A DNA stretch of 62,000 bases from Lingula anatina (taxonomy: Eukaryota; Brachiopoda; Lingulata; Lingulida; Lingulidae), in assembly GCF_001039355.2 (NCBI RefSeq), contig NW_019775776.1:86558-148557 (forward strand), read 5' to 3'. Positions 23,201-36,400 of this stretch are shown piece after piece. Both the position numbers and the translations under genes were made by a program. The notes beneath the pieces are model-generated. The model saw only the letters and a list, made by a program, of their open reading frames with translations, was not told the origin of the DNA and made no database searches. Each line of letters starts with the position of its first letter. Positions within the stretch are counted from its first letter, which is position 1.

Positions 23201-25571
23201 TGAGCAATAAGGACTTTGCTGTCTCTGCAAAACATTTTTATTTGCATATTGCTTTGACAACTTTTATAGAAGTTTGAAAACTGAAGTTTGAAAAGAGTAT
23301 ATACTGTCCTGTAGTATAAGAAATGCTGTAAGTCTGAACTCTTCTACGCTGTTGCATTTGACTATACTTAAGTTGATGAATACTTTGATTTTGGAGTAAT
23401 TTTTGAATTTTACTTGTATGAGCTATATTTATAATATCATTAAAATATTCATAGTAGTGATTTTTTATGTGAAAAATAGTAGGTCTGAATGTGGACTGTA
23501 TCATCTCATAGGTTTATAAACTCTGTTATCTAAATGTGAACTCCCAAGATGGACAGTCACATACAACATCCATAAAACCTCCACTTTAATCACCTCTCTG
23601 AATAAGCCCAAATCCACCTGTTCTTAATCAGTAGCCTTTTCAGTAATAATAAAATAAATTATAATGTAAGTAGAATTTTAAATATATATTTAAGTTGAAG
23701 GTTGGTCTCAACTTGTTTCAAAATGTTTTTTTATGAAAGTTAAGACCAACTTTCCACTTGAGTTTTTAAGTGAAATAGGGCTAAAATGTCAAGTAGAAAT
23801 CAAGGTTTTCGTAACCCTCCTCAATTTCTGAATGAGTTGGTAACTATTAAGTGGGTGAATAACAAAGTTGTATATCATTGTTGGACCAGCAGATTATCTT
23901 AAAGGAGAGAGAGCACAAAGATGAGAACAAGAGGATTTGGATTTCTTCAAATTATTTGACCAGATACACAAGACACAAACAACACTATACACTGTTTTCA
24001 GGCAGCATTGTGATTGTAAGATATCTTTGAAAAGGGCACATGAAGCACAATATAGTGTCAATATATTAAGTGTTTAGTGCTCTGCTTGGTGAAGTAACAT
24101 GGGGTCTTGTTTGTTTTTCCAAGGTTACGATTACAGTGGATGGGGCTATGGACAGGATCAAGGTGAGTCTATCATATGACCCTTGACCTAAGTCACATGA
24201 CTTTAACCAAGACAGCCCCAGGGTTTGGAATTGAATTGTTGAACAAAGTGATATATTTGTGTTTCAATTTACCTATTCAAAGAATGACTTTAGGGAAAAG
24301 TGCAATGAAAAATGTTGTAGAATAGGTCTTCTGTATGGTCCAGACCACAGGTGAGCTCTGAACTGGTGCGAAATGACATTTTTGTCTCAATTCAGACAAA
24401 AATGTGCTCTTTTGATCATGAAAAAATTATTGAATAAATATGTACATATTTTTTGTGTTTATAATATTTGTCTTTATTTAACATTTGAAAAATCTGAAGA
24501 CTATTTCTCTCAAAATTTATTTTTTGTTTCTTAAATGAAAGGGCAATTTTGCACTTGAGCAGTCCTTGGTCAAGTTGATTGGCATAGGAATACGTGCTAG
24601 TCCACTTGATTTCAGTACTTTTTTTTTTTTCAGTTCAGCAACCTCTGTCTGTTTCATATATCGATATATAGTTATCTTGTATATTTGTTGTAGATATACA
24701 AGCTGCATGTTGTAGCACATTAAGTTCAAAGAATAATTATATAAAATTTGTATTTTGTTTTTCATCGTTTGTTCTTTGAGAGAAGAGTGCATTTTTTGAA
24801 ATCTTGTGGAATGTGTCCTTATATCGCCCTACTTTTGTGCCATTGCAAATACAAATGAGTTCATTCTTGTTTGAAAACAAGTGATAGGTATTACTTATGT
24901 ATGTTGTTGGTCAGATGCAGTAGACAGGGATATATTAGCAACGTCAGGACCGCCTATTGATTTGCATGTCTCTGTGAAATTTACAAGTGAAATGACTGTG
25001 AGGCACTCCCAAGGTGTCCTTACATCAAATTTGTGTTCAGAATAAACTAATTTCTTTTATTTGAATTGTTGTGTACTTTCAATTGCACAAGGATAGTGCA
25101 TAGGTGTGAAGCTGCTAGATTGTATATATAACTCTGGAGTAAAACTTGACCCTAACACGAATGTGTTAGTTCCCCCTCATATCATTTTTTTGAGGCTCGC
25201 TCCTGTATACTACTTGTGATTTACTATGAAACAAAACTGTTATTTAGTAATCCAGTACTTAAACACTTAATTTAATTCACTTGTGAGGGGTATTAATATA
25301 CATTAAACTATTTTTGTTGTGGTGTATATATTTGTAGATTGGGTAAGATACATGTTATACATTAAAACCTGTGTGGAGATTTTAAGGCAAGTGTCTCTAT
25401 AAAGGTAGTATTTGAGTTTGCAGTGTTTGTGTCTGAACTAAATTCTTGGATTGAGGCTGAATGTTTTCTTTGTTCATTTCAGGCGGCCAGAGCAATTACG
25501 GGAAGGCTCCAAAGCGTGGCGGGGGTGCCGGAGGAGGCCAGGGAGGCTATCACCCCTACAACAGGCAGTAA
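17262..25571 (+). CDS. HNRNPAB: hnRNP A/B-D family RNA-binding protein (squid-like)
   Basis: A nuclear RNA-binding protein of the hnRNP A/B, D0 and squid group, acting in mRNA processing, localisation and turnover (family knowledge). Exons: 17262-17434, 18097-18137, 18410-18537, 20227-20388, 20646-20777, 22073-22175, 22459-22695, 24124-24162, 25483-25571; about 367 residues, all phases consistent. An acidic N-terminus ([20 protein letters not shown]) precedes RRM1 (RNP2 KLFVGGL, RNP1 RGFGFVTF), the linker [16 protein letters not shown]2 (KVFVGGL and HFCFITF), an RGG-rich segment, a long GGY/GYGGY tail, and the end [17 protein letters not shown], which matches the family C-terminus. RNP1 of RRM2 begins RRHFCFITF rather than RGFCFITF. 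Alternative tail exons are likely. The exact orthologue among the AB, D and DL genes cannot be set from sequence alone. Confidence 0.92.
18779..18832. repeat. GC-rich 9-bp tandem repeat in an hnRNP intron
   Basis: Five or so copies of CCGCCGGCT-like units stand out in AT-rich surroundings. A short inverted pair (CCAGCGTTAGCGCTGG) lies just upstream. It produces spurious proline-rich ORFs. Confidence 0.7.
19083..20000. repeat. 146-bp satellite array with AGGTCA half-sites, interrupted by a gap
   Basis: Units begin GAGATAGGTCCATAGTTA at 19471, 19617, 19763 and 19900, giving a 146-bp period shortening to 137. Each unit contains TTGACCTTTGACCT, the reverse complement of a perfect DR1 nuclear-receptor-type site. 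The array continues to the left of the 299-N gap (19172-19470), where TTTGACCTTTGACCTTTA occurs. The gap is probably collapsed satellite. Confidence 0.85.
20904..20981 (+). other. hnRNP alternative terminal exon (candidate)
   Basis: After CTCTATTTGCAG, phase-0 reading gives [18 protein letters not shown] and a stop at 20979-20981. Use of this exon after 20777 would yield a protein with both RRMs and no Gly/Tyr tail. A donor-like GAC|GTAAAG at 20933 would instead make a 30-nt symmetric microexon. The acceptor is good; use is unproven. Confidence 0.4.
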
Positions 25572-27449
25572 ACATGGGCGTGTACGTGGAATTCTGACAT
25601 GGCGACTTATGGTTATTTTGCTTCAACTACAGATTGTAAAATGCATCATGTTTGGTTCAGATTTGGTTAACTATATATTAACACTTTCAGTGTCCTGATA
25701 CACCTGATGTTTTGGTCTTGGGCGTCATTTTTTCGTTCATTTTAAAATAGTTACAGATTCAAAGCCTGAAGAACGTGTAGTTTTGTATTTACCTTTTGGG
25801 ATTTAAAATGTTAAGGATACTCTGTTGTATTTTGTACCTCTACTGCAATGTTTTCTCTTTCAGCTGTGGCCAGTATGTTGAATAAACCTCATGGTTGTGT
25901 AAGGGGACGGTAATGCCCAGCAGAGATTGAACGAACATTATAGATAGTTTTCTTATAGTAGAAACCGTTGTCATTGTAATGATAAAAGAATCATGCGACT
26001 TAGAAAACGGTACTGTACATAATTAGATTGGATTCTCCATGGAAATAGCAAAAAGAAAATGTCATTGACGGTTGCTAGAAAATGGCTTTAACACCGGTCG
26101 GATTCTGCATTTTGTTTTTAGAAAAATGGTTTTTTAAATTGGATCATTCCACTGAATGTTAAACATCAATTATGAAATGTGGCAGAAATTGTAAAGATAG
26201 TTGAATTTTCTTAATGTAAAATTTTATTATGTAACACCGAAGTGTATTAGGTAATAAAGTCACTGATTTTAGTTGAACTATTCGTCTGTTTCTTTCTGAC
26301 AATTTAATTTTTATTTCTTATGTTAACACATGGAATTACCTATAGACATGAGTTTGAACAAGCCATAAGCTTTATATTAAACCAGTAACAGTATTAATGG
26401 GGGGAGGGGTCCTATTTAATCTAGATCAATGAAAACCTTGGAAAGGATCTTGTGCATAAGAGTGAGAGTCAATTAGCATAACCGTATATATATATATATA
26501 TATATTAGCTTTATTCAAAATGTATAAGCATTCAGTCTTCTTTCGCTTAGTGTAGAAGCCATTCAAAACCCTTTTTTGAATGCACTGCGTGGGCCCGTTT
26601 CACAGAGGCTAACAGTTGGCTGCAGGAATTTTCACAAATCGTTTAAAAAGGCCGCCTGCTTTCATTTCTTATGCTATGTTCGTATACCAAAACAAAATGT
26701 GGCCCACTTGAGACGGGATTAAGCTATAGTAGCCTTCTAGAACGACGCAACTGAGAATACCAAGTATCGTTTCCTATCTAGTATATATAATAGTTTCTAT
26801 AACACGTAGCTGTATTCTGATTATTTTCTAATTAACTGAATATAACACGTATAACACTTATACTCCACTCGTTGTTCGCCAGGGAAACAATCCTTCATTT
26901 TCATTAACTCTAAAGAAGGATAGGGTGCGATTGCTATGTACATACATAGAGATGCAACTTGACCGTGCCGACATCAGCTTTATGCTTTTTTTTTTGTTTG
27001 GGGGGGGGGGGGGTGAAATACTTTCGTTGCGTACGTCAAATCATACACTGCCATTCTTGTGCAATGTACGTAGCCGGCTCGGGTGACAGTGTACTATCTC
27101 ACACTTAGAAATCAATAATAAGAGGTGACCCCACCCAAAGTCAATAACTGAATAATACAACATGAACTGTTGTTTTCCTCTTTATCATGATGGAAAAACT
27201 ATTACAAGAGAGATGTCTGACGACGTCGACCGACATAGTGCTGACTTTATCTATTTCTGCCACCGTCGTAATATTTGTCTCTTATCCGAACTGTCCTAAA
27301 CACATGAAATTACCGAAATTGGACTTCACCAAGTCGGCTATCCAATTTTAGCAGTTCGAGCGTTGCCAAATGATGTAGACCAGGTAAACTTTTCTGAAAC
27401 AGGCCCCTGGGCACGAAATAATGTCGAGGATGAAGTATGGAGGTCTAGC
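25572..27449. other. hnRNP 3' UTR and convergent intergenic DNA
   Basis: This spans the hnRNP 3' UTR (to about 26275), a (TA)n run near 26490, a 14-G run near 27000 and the 3' end of chitinase 1, which faces it. I see no further gene. Confidence 0.6.
26253..26258 (+). terminator. hnRNP poly(A) signal
   Basis: AATAAA about 680 bp after the stop. An earlier AATAAA at 25881-25886 is an alternative. Confidence 0.6.
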
Positions 27450-30400
27450 CTATTTCCGTACATTTTGAGGCCAGTCGCAGGTCTTGGTGACCGGATTGAA
27501 CACCAGACCCGGAGGACACTGCTGTGAGTACATAATCCCGTTGGCACAGCTGTAGTATTTGGTGGGGTCCTTCGGATCAGGGAACAACCCGTCTCCCGGG
27601 TACGACATTACACCTGTAACGATAGCAGAAATATGAAATTTGTTTTATTGAAGTTTTTTTTTTATAACAGTCACTTTAGATTTAAAAAAAGAATAGGCCT
27701 ATGGTGCCAATATTTTATGGATATTTTTTTATTGGTAAAAAGGGATATGAAAGAAGTTTGAGGAGTTCTATCAGTTAGTGCAGTGGCAGAGACGCCAGAC
27801 TTATCCTTAAGTGAAATTAAGAAATGTCTGTACAATGGTTGGATTTTCCTGTATCACCTGTCTCAGATTTGTCGTGTACATCTTCTGCTTTGGACTGAGA
27901 AGGTTTGGGTGGTACTTGTGCAGAATTTGAAACCGAAGGACTGGAAGGCTTCCCTGGGACGTCCGCTGGCTTTGGTGCAGTTGGTGCAACCTGCGTGTCA
28001 GAGGGACGAGCGTCTAATGAACCTCTCCCATCAAGACCGGACTTGAGAGCCCTTAACAAGGGGTAGGGTCCCATGGTGCCGAACTTTCCTTTGAAGTCAT
28101 CCATGTCAATGCTCCAGACCATAACACCACCGAGGCCCTTGGACCGCGCGTACTCACCCTGTATGAGAAAGAAATAATGAAACGCTCATAATTAATGTAA
28201 AAATGCAAAGGTTAGGGAGCCCTCCTCACCTAAGTTCGAAAATATAGCTAGAACTTGGCAAACTACAGGAACTACTCAGACAAATTTTTTTCAATATTTT
28301 AAGAAAAATAAGGCTCATGTGCGCGTGCGCACAAACCTTATTTCCTAAAAATGAAAATCAAGAAGCTAACAATCGCCTTCAGATGTGCTGTAGAAATAAC
28401 ATCGCCATTCAAATGGGCTGCACCGAGTATAAGTTAACACGACACTTTAGAAGAACTGATTGGAGCAATTTCGTTTAACTTTCCTTCATCCTTAGACTCT
28501 CAGTATCGTCGTATCCTATCCATTGGTTGCCACAGATACTATATGGCACCTTGTGTTGGCAACTCCAATTTCGCTGGGCGGACTGCAGTTCACATATCTG
28601 GAGATTTTGTTATAAAAACGAAATGTTATGTAAATTAAAAAAGTTCAGCTAGGATATCAATTTAATGAGTGTCCCGGTCATTATTGAAGGATTCGCCTAT
28701 ATCATGTATATATATTATCGACGGTTTTATGTTACACTTGCATACCGAGCAATACTCTATCGAATTTCAAACTAGAGAAAAATAAGTAAGTTTTTAAAGC
28801 AACTATTTTTAACTGCTATTTTTAAACTGTATTCCTCGTGATACTTGTCTCTGAAGTACGAGCACATTTCACAAACTGAAATTTAAAATAGGCGAACATT
28901 CGAAAACAAACATTTAGACAATATTTGAAGAATTATAATTACAATTAAGAAAGATATTTTGAACAGTTCTCGAACCTCAAAATAAGCCAGCATACTGGGC
29001 TCTAATGTGTAAGGCCCCGGTGTCCCAGGACCTCTAATGGGTGCCCCCAAGCCATGGACTTCAGGGTTTCTCAGGGTGAAGGTGCGTCCGTAGAAGGCAA
29101 CGCCCAGCACTATCTTGTCAGGAGGCATGCCTTGTTGAATCCAGTAGTTGACAGCAGCATCCTAGACGTCACGGCAGAGAAGGTAAGCAAAATGCGATTT
29201 TTAAAAATTTGATCAAACAAATCTGAGTAGGTATTCACCTTGTTTGAACAATGCTACTAGTATACCGGTACACTGGGTTGGTCAATAAATCACGTTAACA
29301 ACGCTGGCGGATTCGGTTGTCTCCGCCTCTCCTTATCACCCCATTGCGCAGGATTAATTTAGATATTGAGCATTTTGGAGCAAATTGGATGGTGACTATA
29401 AGAAACATCTTTCCTGCCGGTCTGTTGGTTCCAGAGTGTTTGTTTTCTCCACTTTCTAAAAGGGGCGAAGGCTGGATATGCGATTTTGTATGAGGACCCC
29501 GCCCCCCTTTCTGGATCGGCCTACTGGTAGGGGTTAAATCTCGATGCATTATAAAGTGTATATAAATAAGCTTTTCCCCTTACTTGGTTGGCCGTCTTAT
29601 GTGCCGGTGGTTCATCTTGCCTGTGGTAGAGGGCGCTGTGGTGCCCTGTGGTGTCCTCCCAGCTGCCGTGGAAGTCGTAAGCCATTAAATTAATAAAGTC
29701 CACCGACCTGGTACAAGATAAGAAAAAACAGCATTTCAGAAGATCGGGTTGAAACTTTTAATTAAAAAGTATTTTCATTGTATTTCAAAAGAAGTTTACT
29801 TAAAAATCATTCCAAAATTATCCATTATATTTACACAGTGAGATACTCAATGAAAGGCAGCTGTTTTTGTCTCTTTCAATGAAAGTTTTTTGTTAATTAA
29901 AGCGTTATTCTACTTTGCGATTGTTAGAACGTCATAGCCACTGTCAACAGCATACACCCCTGCAGCAACGGCAGCGGTCAACAGCAATCGGGGTTTCCCG
30001 CTTGTTTTAGCTTCCTCCTCAAACGCTGATCGAGTATCCTAACAAAAAGAATAAGCCATACTTTGAAAATTAAAATTTTATGTAAACTGTTATTGGATAG
30101 AAAGCTGTCATACTATTTCTTCAATTAAAAAAATTTAATAGTTACTAATCATAAAGTGAGACGTGCAATGTTTATATAATAACGTTTACTGTTGTACCCG
30201 AATGTGCTCGCCTCACCTGAATTAGTTCAGCAAAATGCCGCTTTGTCTCGGGAGGGGAGCCACGATCAGAATTTCCAGGATACTCCCAGTCATAGTCGAA
30301 GCCGTCAAATTTGATATCTCTCAAATATTTGATTGTGCTCTTGATGAATTGAGCTCTCGTCGCAGCAGACGACGCCATTTCGTTAAACATGGCGGTGCCG

Positions 30401-30846
30401 TGATTCCAACCACCAACTGCCAAGAGTAGTTTCAGGTTTGGATATTTGTCCTTTATGGAGACTAATTCTGAGAACATTTCTACAAAGCAAGCACATCTGT
30501 CTAAGTGGTGTGATTTCACTCGAAACACCCCCCTCCCCATACGCTGTGCATTTAATTTAGCAAGAAAGCAAGTTAATACATTAACACTACTAGTACTTTT
30601 ACTACTATTGATAATCATAAAAAGTTTTGTATATGATACCCATATCACTCCACTGCGTGCCCTCTAGAATAAATCCCGACTCGTTTTTGTTGACCTTGGC
30701 AAATGAATAGATGATATGGGTGCACAGACTAGGGTCGATGTCGCCGGGGACAAATCTTGCCTCATCTTTTCTTAAATGAGCCCAGTTGGTAAAATATACC
30801 ACCAGTTTTTTTGAGCTGGAAGATAGGCCTATACCTTGCATATTCC
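27450..30846 (-). CDS. GH18 chitinase 1 (diverged, 5' end incomplete)
   Basis: Family GH18 hydrolyses chitin by substrate-assisted catalysis. Exons in order: 30846-30640, 30479-30217, 30038-29914, 29707-29584, 29161-28976, 28597-28484, 28158-27858, 27613-27450. The catalytic motif [11 protein letters not shown] is intact; LLLAVGGWNHG, INLMAYDFHGSWE, LGVAFYGRTFTL and GGVMVWSIDMDDFKG place the barrel strands. A Pro/Ser/Lys linker and one CBM14-like module with only three cysteines follow, ending PQNVRK. Oddities: no signal-peptide exon was found, and the first exon as read starts MQGIGLSSSSKK; strand 1 reads VVYFTNW without the usual cysteine although SLCTH keeps its partner; and the donor after 28484 is AAG|GAAAGT instead of GT. 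It may be a working diverged chitinase with a missed upstream exon, or an early pseudogene. Confidence 0.85.
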
Positions 30847-33445
30847 CTGGAATTAAACAATCGTTTTAAAATACGTACAGTTAGGGTCGCTGTACAAAAA
30901 CAGACCCAGAATGATTGCGTGTTGGTTTCTAGCTGTCATGAATCTACGCCTTTTGTTTGTAAAAATATTTTCGTATGGCTTTTAGGCATGATACAAGTTT
31001 TTAAATTTAAAATGCTAGAAATGCATGTAATTTTTCATTTGGCTTAAAGGTTAAAATGATAGTGTTGGTCGGTGAGCACTTGAATGTACCAGGAAGAATC
31101 GTCATTTTCTCTTCGTCAAAATTTTACGATAGTTTTTTTTAAACTCCCAATATTCAAGTCTATTTTAAGGCAGACTGCATCTCTATTGAAGCAATATTTC
31201 AACTGATATTAAAGACTGTAAATAATTAAATTATTTATTTTTATCCTTCTGAAAAAGGCACATGTACAGTTGTTTTAATTCAGTGGACTTCTGCTGTTCG
31301 TTTCCCCATCTCAATCATAATTGCCTGATAGATGCAGCATTCCTAAAAGTACATAATTTTTTTTTTTGAAACGGGGTCCTGCGGTTACCTAAGTGATAGC
31401 ATTCGTTTCCTTTAAAAGACGAAATAGGTTGTGTGGCAGTTAGCTAGTATTAGTTTGTCATTAGGGGAAATTACATGCAAGATTAAAACTCGCATTTTCT
31501 GTTTTATTTCAAGCACGCAAAGGTAGTGTCTGGGACATCAAGTAGACTACGGTTAATATTTCTGACTTCGAGTCAAACAACATCGATGAATCTTGTCTAA
31601 TCGGCAGATTTAAGAGTATGATAGAGCTGCCGAAGAACGAAAAAATGAACAAACGTAAAATGTCGTGTGGGACAAACTAGAGATAATATAATAAGATAAG
31701 GAATTAAGAAAGACAAGAAAGATTCGGAGTTACCCTTTTCTGAATTCAATACAATGCTATATGCAGCGTTTTGTTAAAGGTTTTATGGGACAAAGTAGGT
31801 TAGTTGGTCTACGAAAATGTTCGCATTTTCAACCATTTTCCCATCACCAAAGACTTATCTCAACCACAGATCTCCCATTCCTTCCAAACACTTCATAAAC
31901 ACGTTTTTCCATGTCAGTTTTTTAAAATCATTTTATCTATCGTTTTGAGGTGACGGAAGACGTAATAAAATAATTTGATGCTATTTAATAGTGCACGTAT
32001 GAAAATCGCTCTTTTCATCAGATGTTAATCTTTAGAAAACCAACACTTTTATAATATTAATTACAGATAAATCATCCGTCCTTTGTCAGCATGTGTTTAC
32101 GTTCAAGTTAGTTGGCTAACTTCACTGCTCATGTGGCCATTTACTCATGCTCTGTCGAAAAACAAGTGAAAAAATACCTTGAGAATGGTACAGCTTAGCA
32201 ATGTAATCTAGAATCACTACAAAGTAAACGCTGTGCTGTTCAATAATACTAAAGATAAGGTTACCTTTGAACGTGTAGTTTCACCACGCACCTTTCCTCA
32301 ATCAGTCAAACTGGTCTCCTGAATTTGATTAGATTTTCATACGTGTAAAATTTCAAATTTTGTTTTATAAAAAGGATCTTACCAGACATATAGTGTTATG
32401 TACCTTACCAGTTAATGGCAAATGGTTTACGGTTATATCCTACGTTCTGTTGGTAACACGCTATACTGCAACCGCTTTGCTTGTTCAACTGTGCGACGCT
32501 TTGATTTCACCGTAAAACGTGATGCTCTTGCCAGTGCTACACGAAGATTAAATGGCGCGTAGAAATTCTTGGAGTCTTGGTTACGGTGAAGACACTTGAG
32601 TTTAATAACACGCGGTACACAGATTTATGCATGGATATTATATATATTGCTCCAACCCATTAGCTGTCACGATTATTGCCCACGCACTATGAACTATGAT
32701 GAGGGGGAAGTAAACTTGGTAATCCATAAACTATATATCTTCAGTGAGAACGAAAGCAAGGTAACACCTGAATGCACGTAGCATAACGTCGTCATTTACG
32801 TTACAGGGTTAGGTTATCGTATTGGGGAGAAGGGGGGTTCTTGAGTTGGAGATCGTACGGTAAGAATTACCGCGGAGGAATTAGGAGTTTGGTATTGTTT
32901 TATAATTGATATTCATTCACCAGAAGTACTGTTAATGTACCTCGAGTCAATAAACTGTATACATGTCAGAGAAATATCAAAACTAGTTAACTGTGCTTCA
33001 TCCCATATTTAAGGAAAAGAAACAATTATAGATATCACATACATGTTTTCAAAATTATTTTTATTAAAAAACTTTTTGTAAGATTGTTACAATACAAAAA
33101 TAAATATATCAAAATTTATGGGAAAGTAAAATGGTAAAAATAAATTAACTTACATTAAAAATTATATTAAAGTCCACAGGAAAAAAAATGAAAAGCTTTG
33201 AGCTCATCTATGACAATGCTTACTGTTAAACTGACATCACACTAGCAATAAGTATTTAACACAGGTTATCTCAGTTTCAGACCCTGTTACTTTTTGGTCG
33301 GCCTGGGCGTGACCCTGAGTAGGATAATGCGGAGTCCATCATTCGTATATCCGTAGATGTCCGTAATAACCAATATTCAATCAATATTCCATCTATTCAT
33401 ATAACCTTTTTTTCATATACACGCAGCAATGTTCTATATATTCAT
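30847..33445. other. Intergenic DNA between chitinases 1 and 2
   Basis: This should contain the promoter and any missing first exons of chitinase 1 and the 3' UTR of chitinase 2. I searched the minus strand for an ATG followed by a hydrophobic leader and a donor and found none convincing. A donor-like AACTG|GTAAGG near 32410 could end a non-coding 5' exon. Confidence 0.5.
33060..33065 (-). terminator. Chitinase 2 poly(A) signal
   Basis: AATAAA on the minus strand about 380 bp after the stop codon. Confidence 0.5.
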
Positions 33446-36400
33446 TTAGTAAATCTTCTCCAATTTCTTAACTTTGGGAAACTTTGGGTGCATGACTTCG
33501 GCTTCTTCTTGCAATGAAAATCTACAGATGAGGTCTTGGGTATCAAAGACCAGGCCGTCCATACAGCATGTGCGGAATGGGTTACCATTGGCGCAGTTGT
33601 AGTAACATCCGTTGTCATCAGGGTCGGGGAAGATGCCATCGCTGGGACATATGAATGGATCTAAAAGTGGAAAAAGCATGATATATTAGGGTTTGAGCAC
33701 AATGGTTTTAACTGACTGTGCCGGTCAACATGCATTAGACGTAACTGTTAAAAAAACCAAGCTTTTTCGCTAAGTTTTTAATTAGATATCCCCAGATAAA
33801 GAATGTTACCTATTTCTGTGGGGTTTCCATTGGCACAAGATGGGACGTTGTCTTCGTAGTCGCAGAGGTAAGTCTGTGGGTTGTAGAACATGCCTTTGGG
33901 GCAGATTTTGCTGAATGCTTTATTCATGGCGCAGTGATAGAACTTTCTACAATTTCTTGGATGTGGAAAATATCCGCTCTCTTCGGGACAAACGAATTCT
34001 GAAAAATCAAAGTTTTAATGTAAGTAAAATGTCTTGCCTATTTAAAAAAATTATAACAAATGGGTATCAAGATATAAAGCTATAACCAACCCATATCTGT
34101 CACAAGCAAAGGAACAAAACTTTCAGATATTCATAACAAGTCCTCGTTTTCGTTGAATGACTGAAAGTAAGAATTTTATGTATACAACTGAGAGTGTGCG
34201 TGCTTGCTTTGACAACACTTACTTCCACTTGCTGCTGTAGTTGGGGGCTGAGTAGGTGCCTTTGTTGGCGCTTGAGTTGGTGCAACGGTAGGTGCTTCAG
34301 TAGGTGCCTCAGTGGGTTTTTGAGTTGGAGCAATGGTAGGTGCCTGGGTTGGCGCTTTGGTTGGTGCAGCTGTAGGTGGTTTGGTAGGTGCTTGAGTTGG
34401 TGAAGCGGTAGGTGCCTGGGTGGGTTTTTGAGTTGGTGCAGCGGTAGGTGCTTGAGTTGGTACCTGGGTTGGTGCTTGAGTTGGTGCAGCGGTGGGTGCT
34501 TGAGTAGGTGCCTGGGTTGGCGCTTGAGTTGGTGCCTGAGTGGGTGCCTGGGTGGGTGCATCAGTGGGTGCAGGGGTACCAGGCTGGGGACTACATGCTT
34601 GAAGACCAGCGTTTATAGTTCTAAGGAGAGGATAATTCATCCCGTGTTTACAGAATTGGCCAGAGAAGTCGTCCATGTCTAAGGCCCACATATGGATTCC
34701 ACCCAGCTGATTGGAACATACATAATCAGCCTATTCAAAAGAATACACTTCGTGTTTAGAGTTGCTGTGGGGGCAAGTGGTGTTCATTTTCTTTAAAGAA
34801 TAAAAAATTGAATAGTATACCTTACTGAAAAAATCCTGAATATTTTTCGCTCTGATTTTAGTAAAATTTGTTGATAAATGCACTTTTGCCTTTATTTTTT
34901 ACACACTGATGATCAACAATGAGCCTTGTAAATTGAAAAATAGATACTTACCTTAATTCTCATACTTGTCATGTCATCGTACCCCACCCACTGAAGAGAG
35001 ACTGTGTCGAAGGCATATGGTACTTTGTGTTCATTGCTGAATACACTTGGCCAAGCTTTTTGACATACCTGGATATTGAAAAAATAAAAACGTTTTTCAG
35101 TTTTATTATGTAAATTTATATTGTATATGTCTAGGGTGACTAAGAAAAAAATTAAATTATGTTTTTGTTTACTGTTCTGAGTTTTAGATTAACCTGTAGG
35201 CTTTTATGGACTATATTTATTTAAAATTTAAAATTTAAATTGAAAAAGAACTAGTTGATATGAACTGTAAAATCATGTAAAGGAGTCTCACCTCGTAATA
35301 ACCCAAAAATCCATTTTCTCTGGTAAATGGCCCTGGACTCCCTGCTCTAGAAGCGGGATCCCCCAAGTCATGTCTGTTGGCGTCCTGCATGGTGAAGGAG
35401 CGTCCGTATGAACCCACTCCCAGGAGGAGGTTAGCTGGGTCGTACCCTTGAGCGATCCAATACTCCACGGAAACATGCTAAAATAAGCACAAGATTCGTA
35501 AATTTTTACACTTTGTAAACAGCCGCGTGTAATTATATTTTACTGAGTGAAAAGGTCCTTGTACACAACCATTTCAAATCAATTCCTAAAGGATGCCACG
35601 GTCATATTTCTATATTTGTTGTCTATTTTTTTAATGACTATAGGTTTTTATATTTTCATTTAGTTTGATAATCATTTATTTATTTGCAAAATTTAAAATA
35701 CATGTATATCTTACAGCGTTGAGTTGGTTCTGGGGGTAGTTTGTTTTCTCTAAAATTTCTCATGCAGTCGCTCGTTTCAATACCCTGTTTTCCTTTTCAT
35801 TTTTGTTTATTCTTCATTTTCAGTTGTTTTTTTTTTTTTTTTTGTTTTTGTTTNNNNNNNNNNNNNNNNNNNNNNNNNNNNNNNNNNNNNNNNNNNNNNN
35901 NNNNNNNNNNNNNNNNNNNNNNNNNNNNNNNNNTTTTTTTTTTGCAAAAATATATATACAGTGTATACAGTAGGGCCTATACTAGTGCATATGTATGTAT
36001 ATTTTGAACTATATCTTACAGCGTTGAGTTGGTTTTGGGGGTAGGTTTCATCCGATCTGGGATACAGAGGAGAGTTGTGACCAAGAAAGTTTTCCCAGCC
36101 GCCATGGAGGTCATAGGTCATCAGATTAGTCCAGTCAAGGTACCTAAAAAAATGATTACTTTCGTTTTCACTTTGATCATTTTTTCCTGTTTTACAAATG
36201 CAAGTGTTACACATTAACTACGAAAATTCAAATTTCATTGAAAAAACTGCACTTCAAATAGCACGATGCCGATGATAACAAGATAAATAAGGCAAGGAGA
36301 AACTGGTGTCGTCCAGCAATATCTTTTTGAATATTTAGACGTCAAAGTAGAAATACTCTTACTTATTCATGACAGGAATATCGTATCCATTCTTTGCTTT

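Noticed and set aside
34194-34682. Long Cys/Trp/Gly-rich ORFs on the plus strand
   Set aside because: Antisense shadows of the Pro-Thr repeat linker of chitinase 2; no splice or start support.
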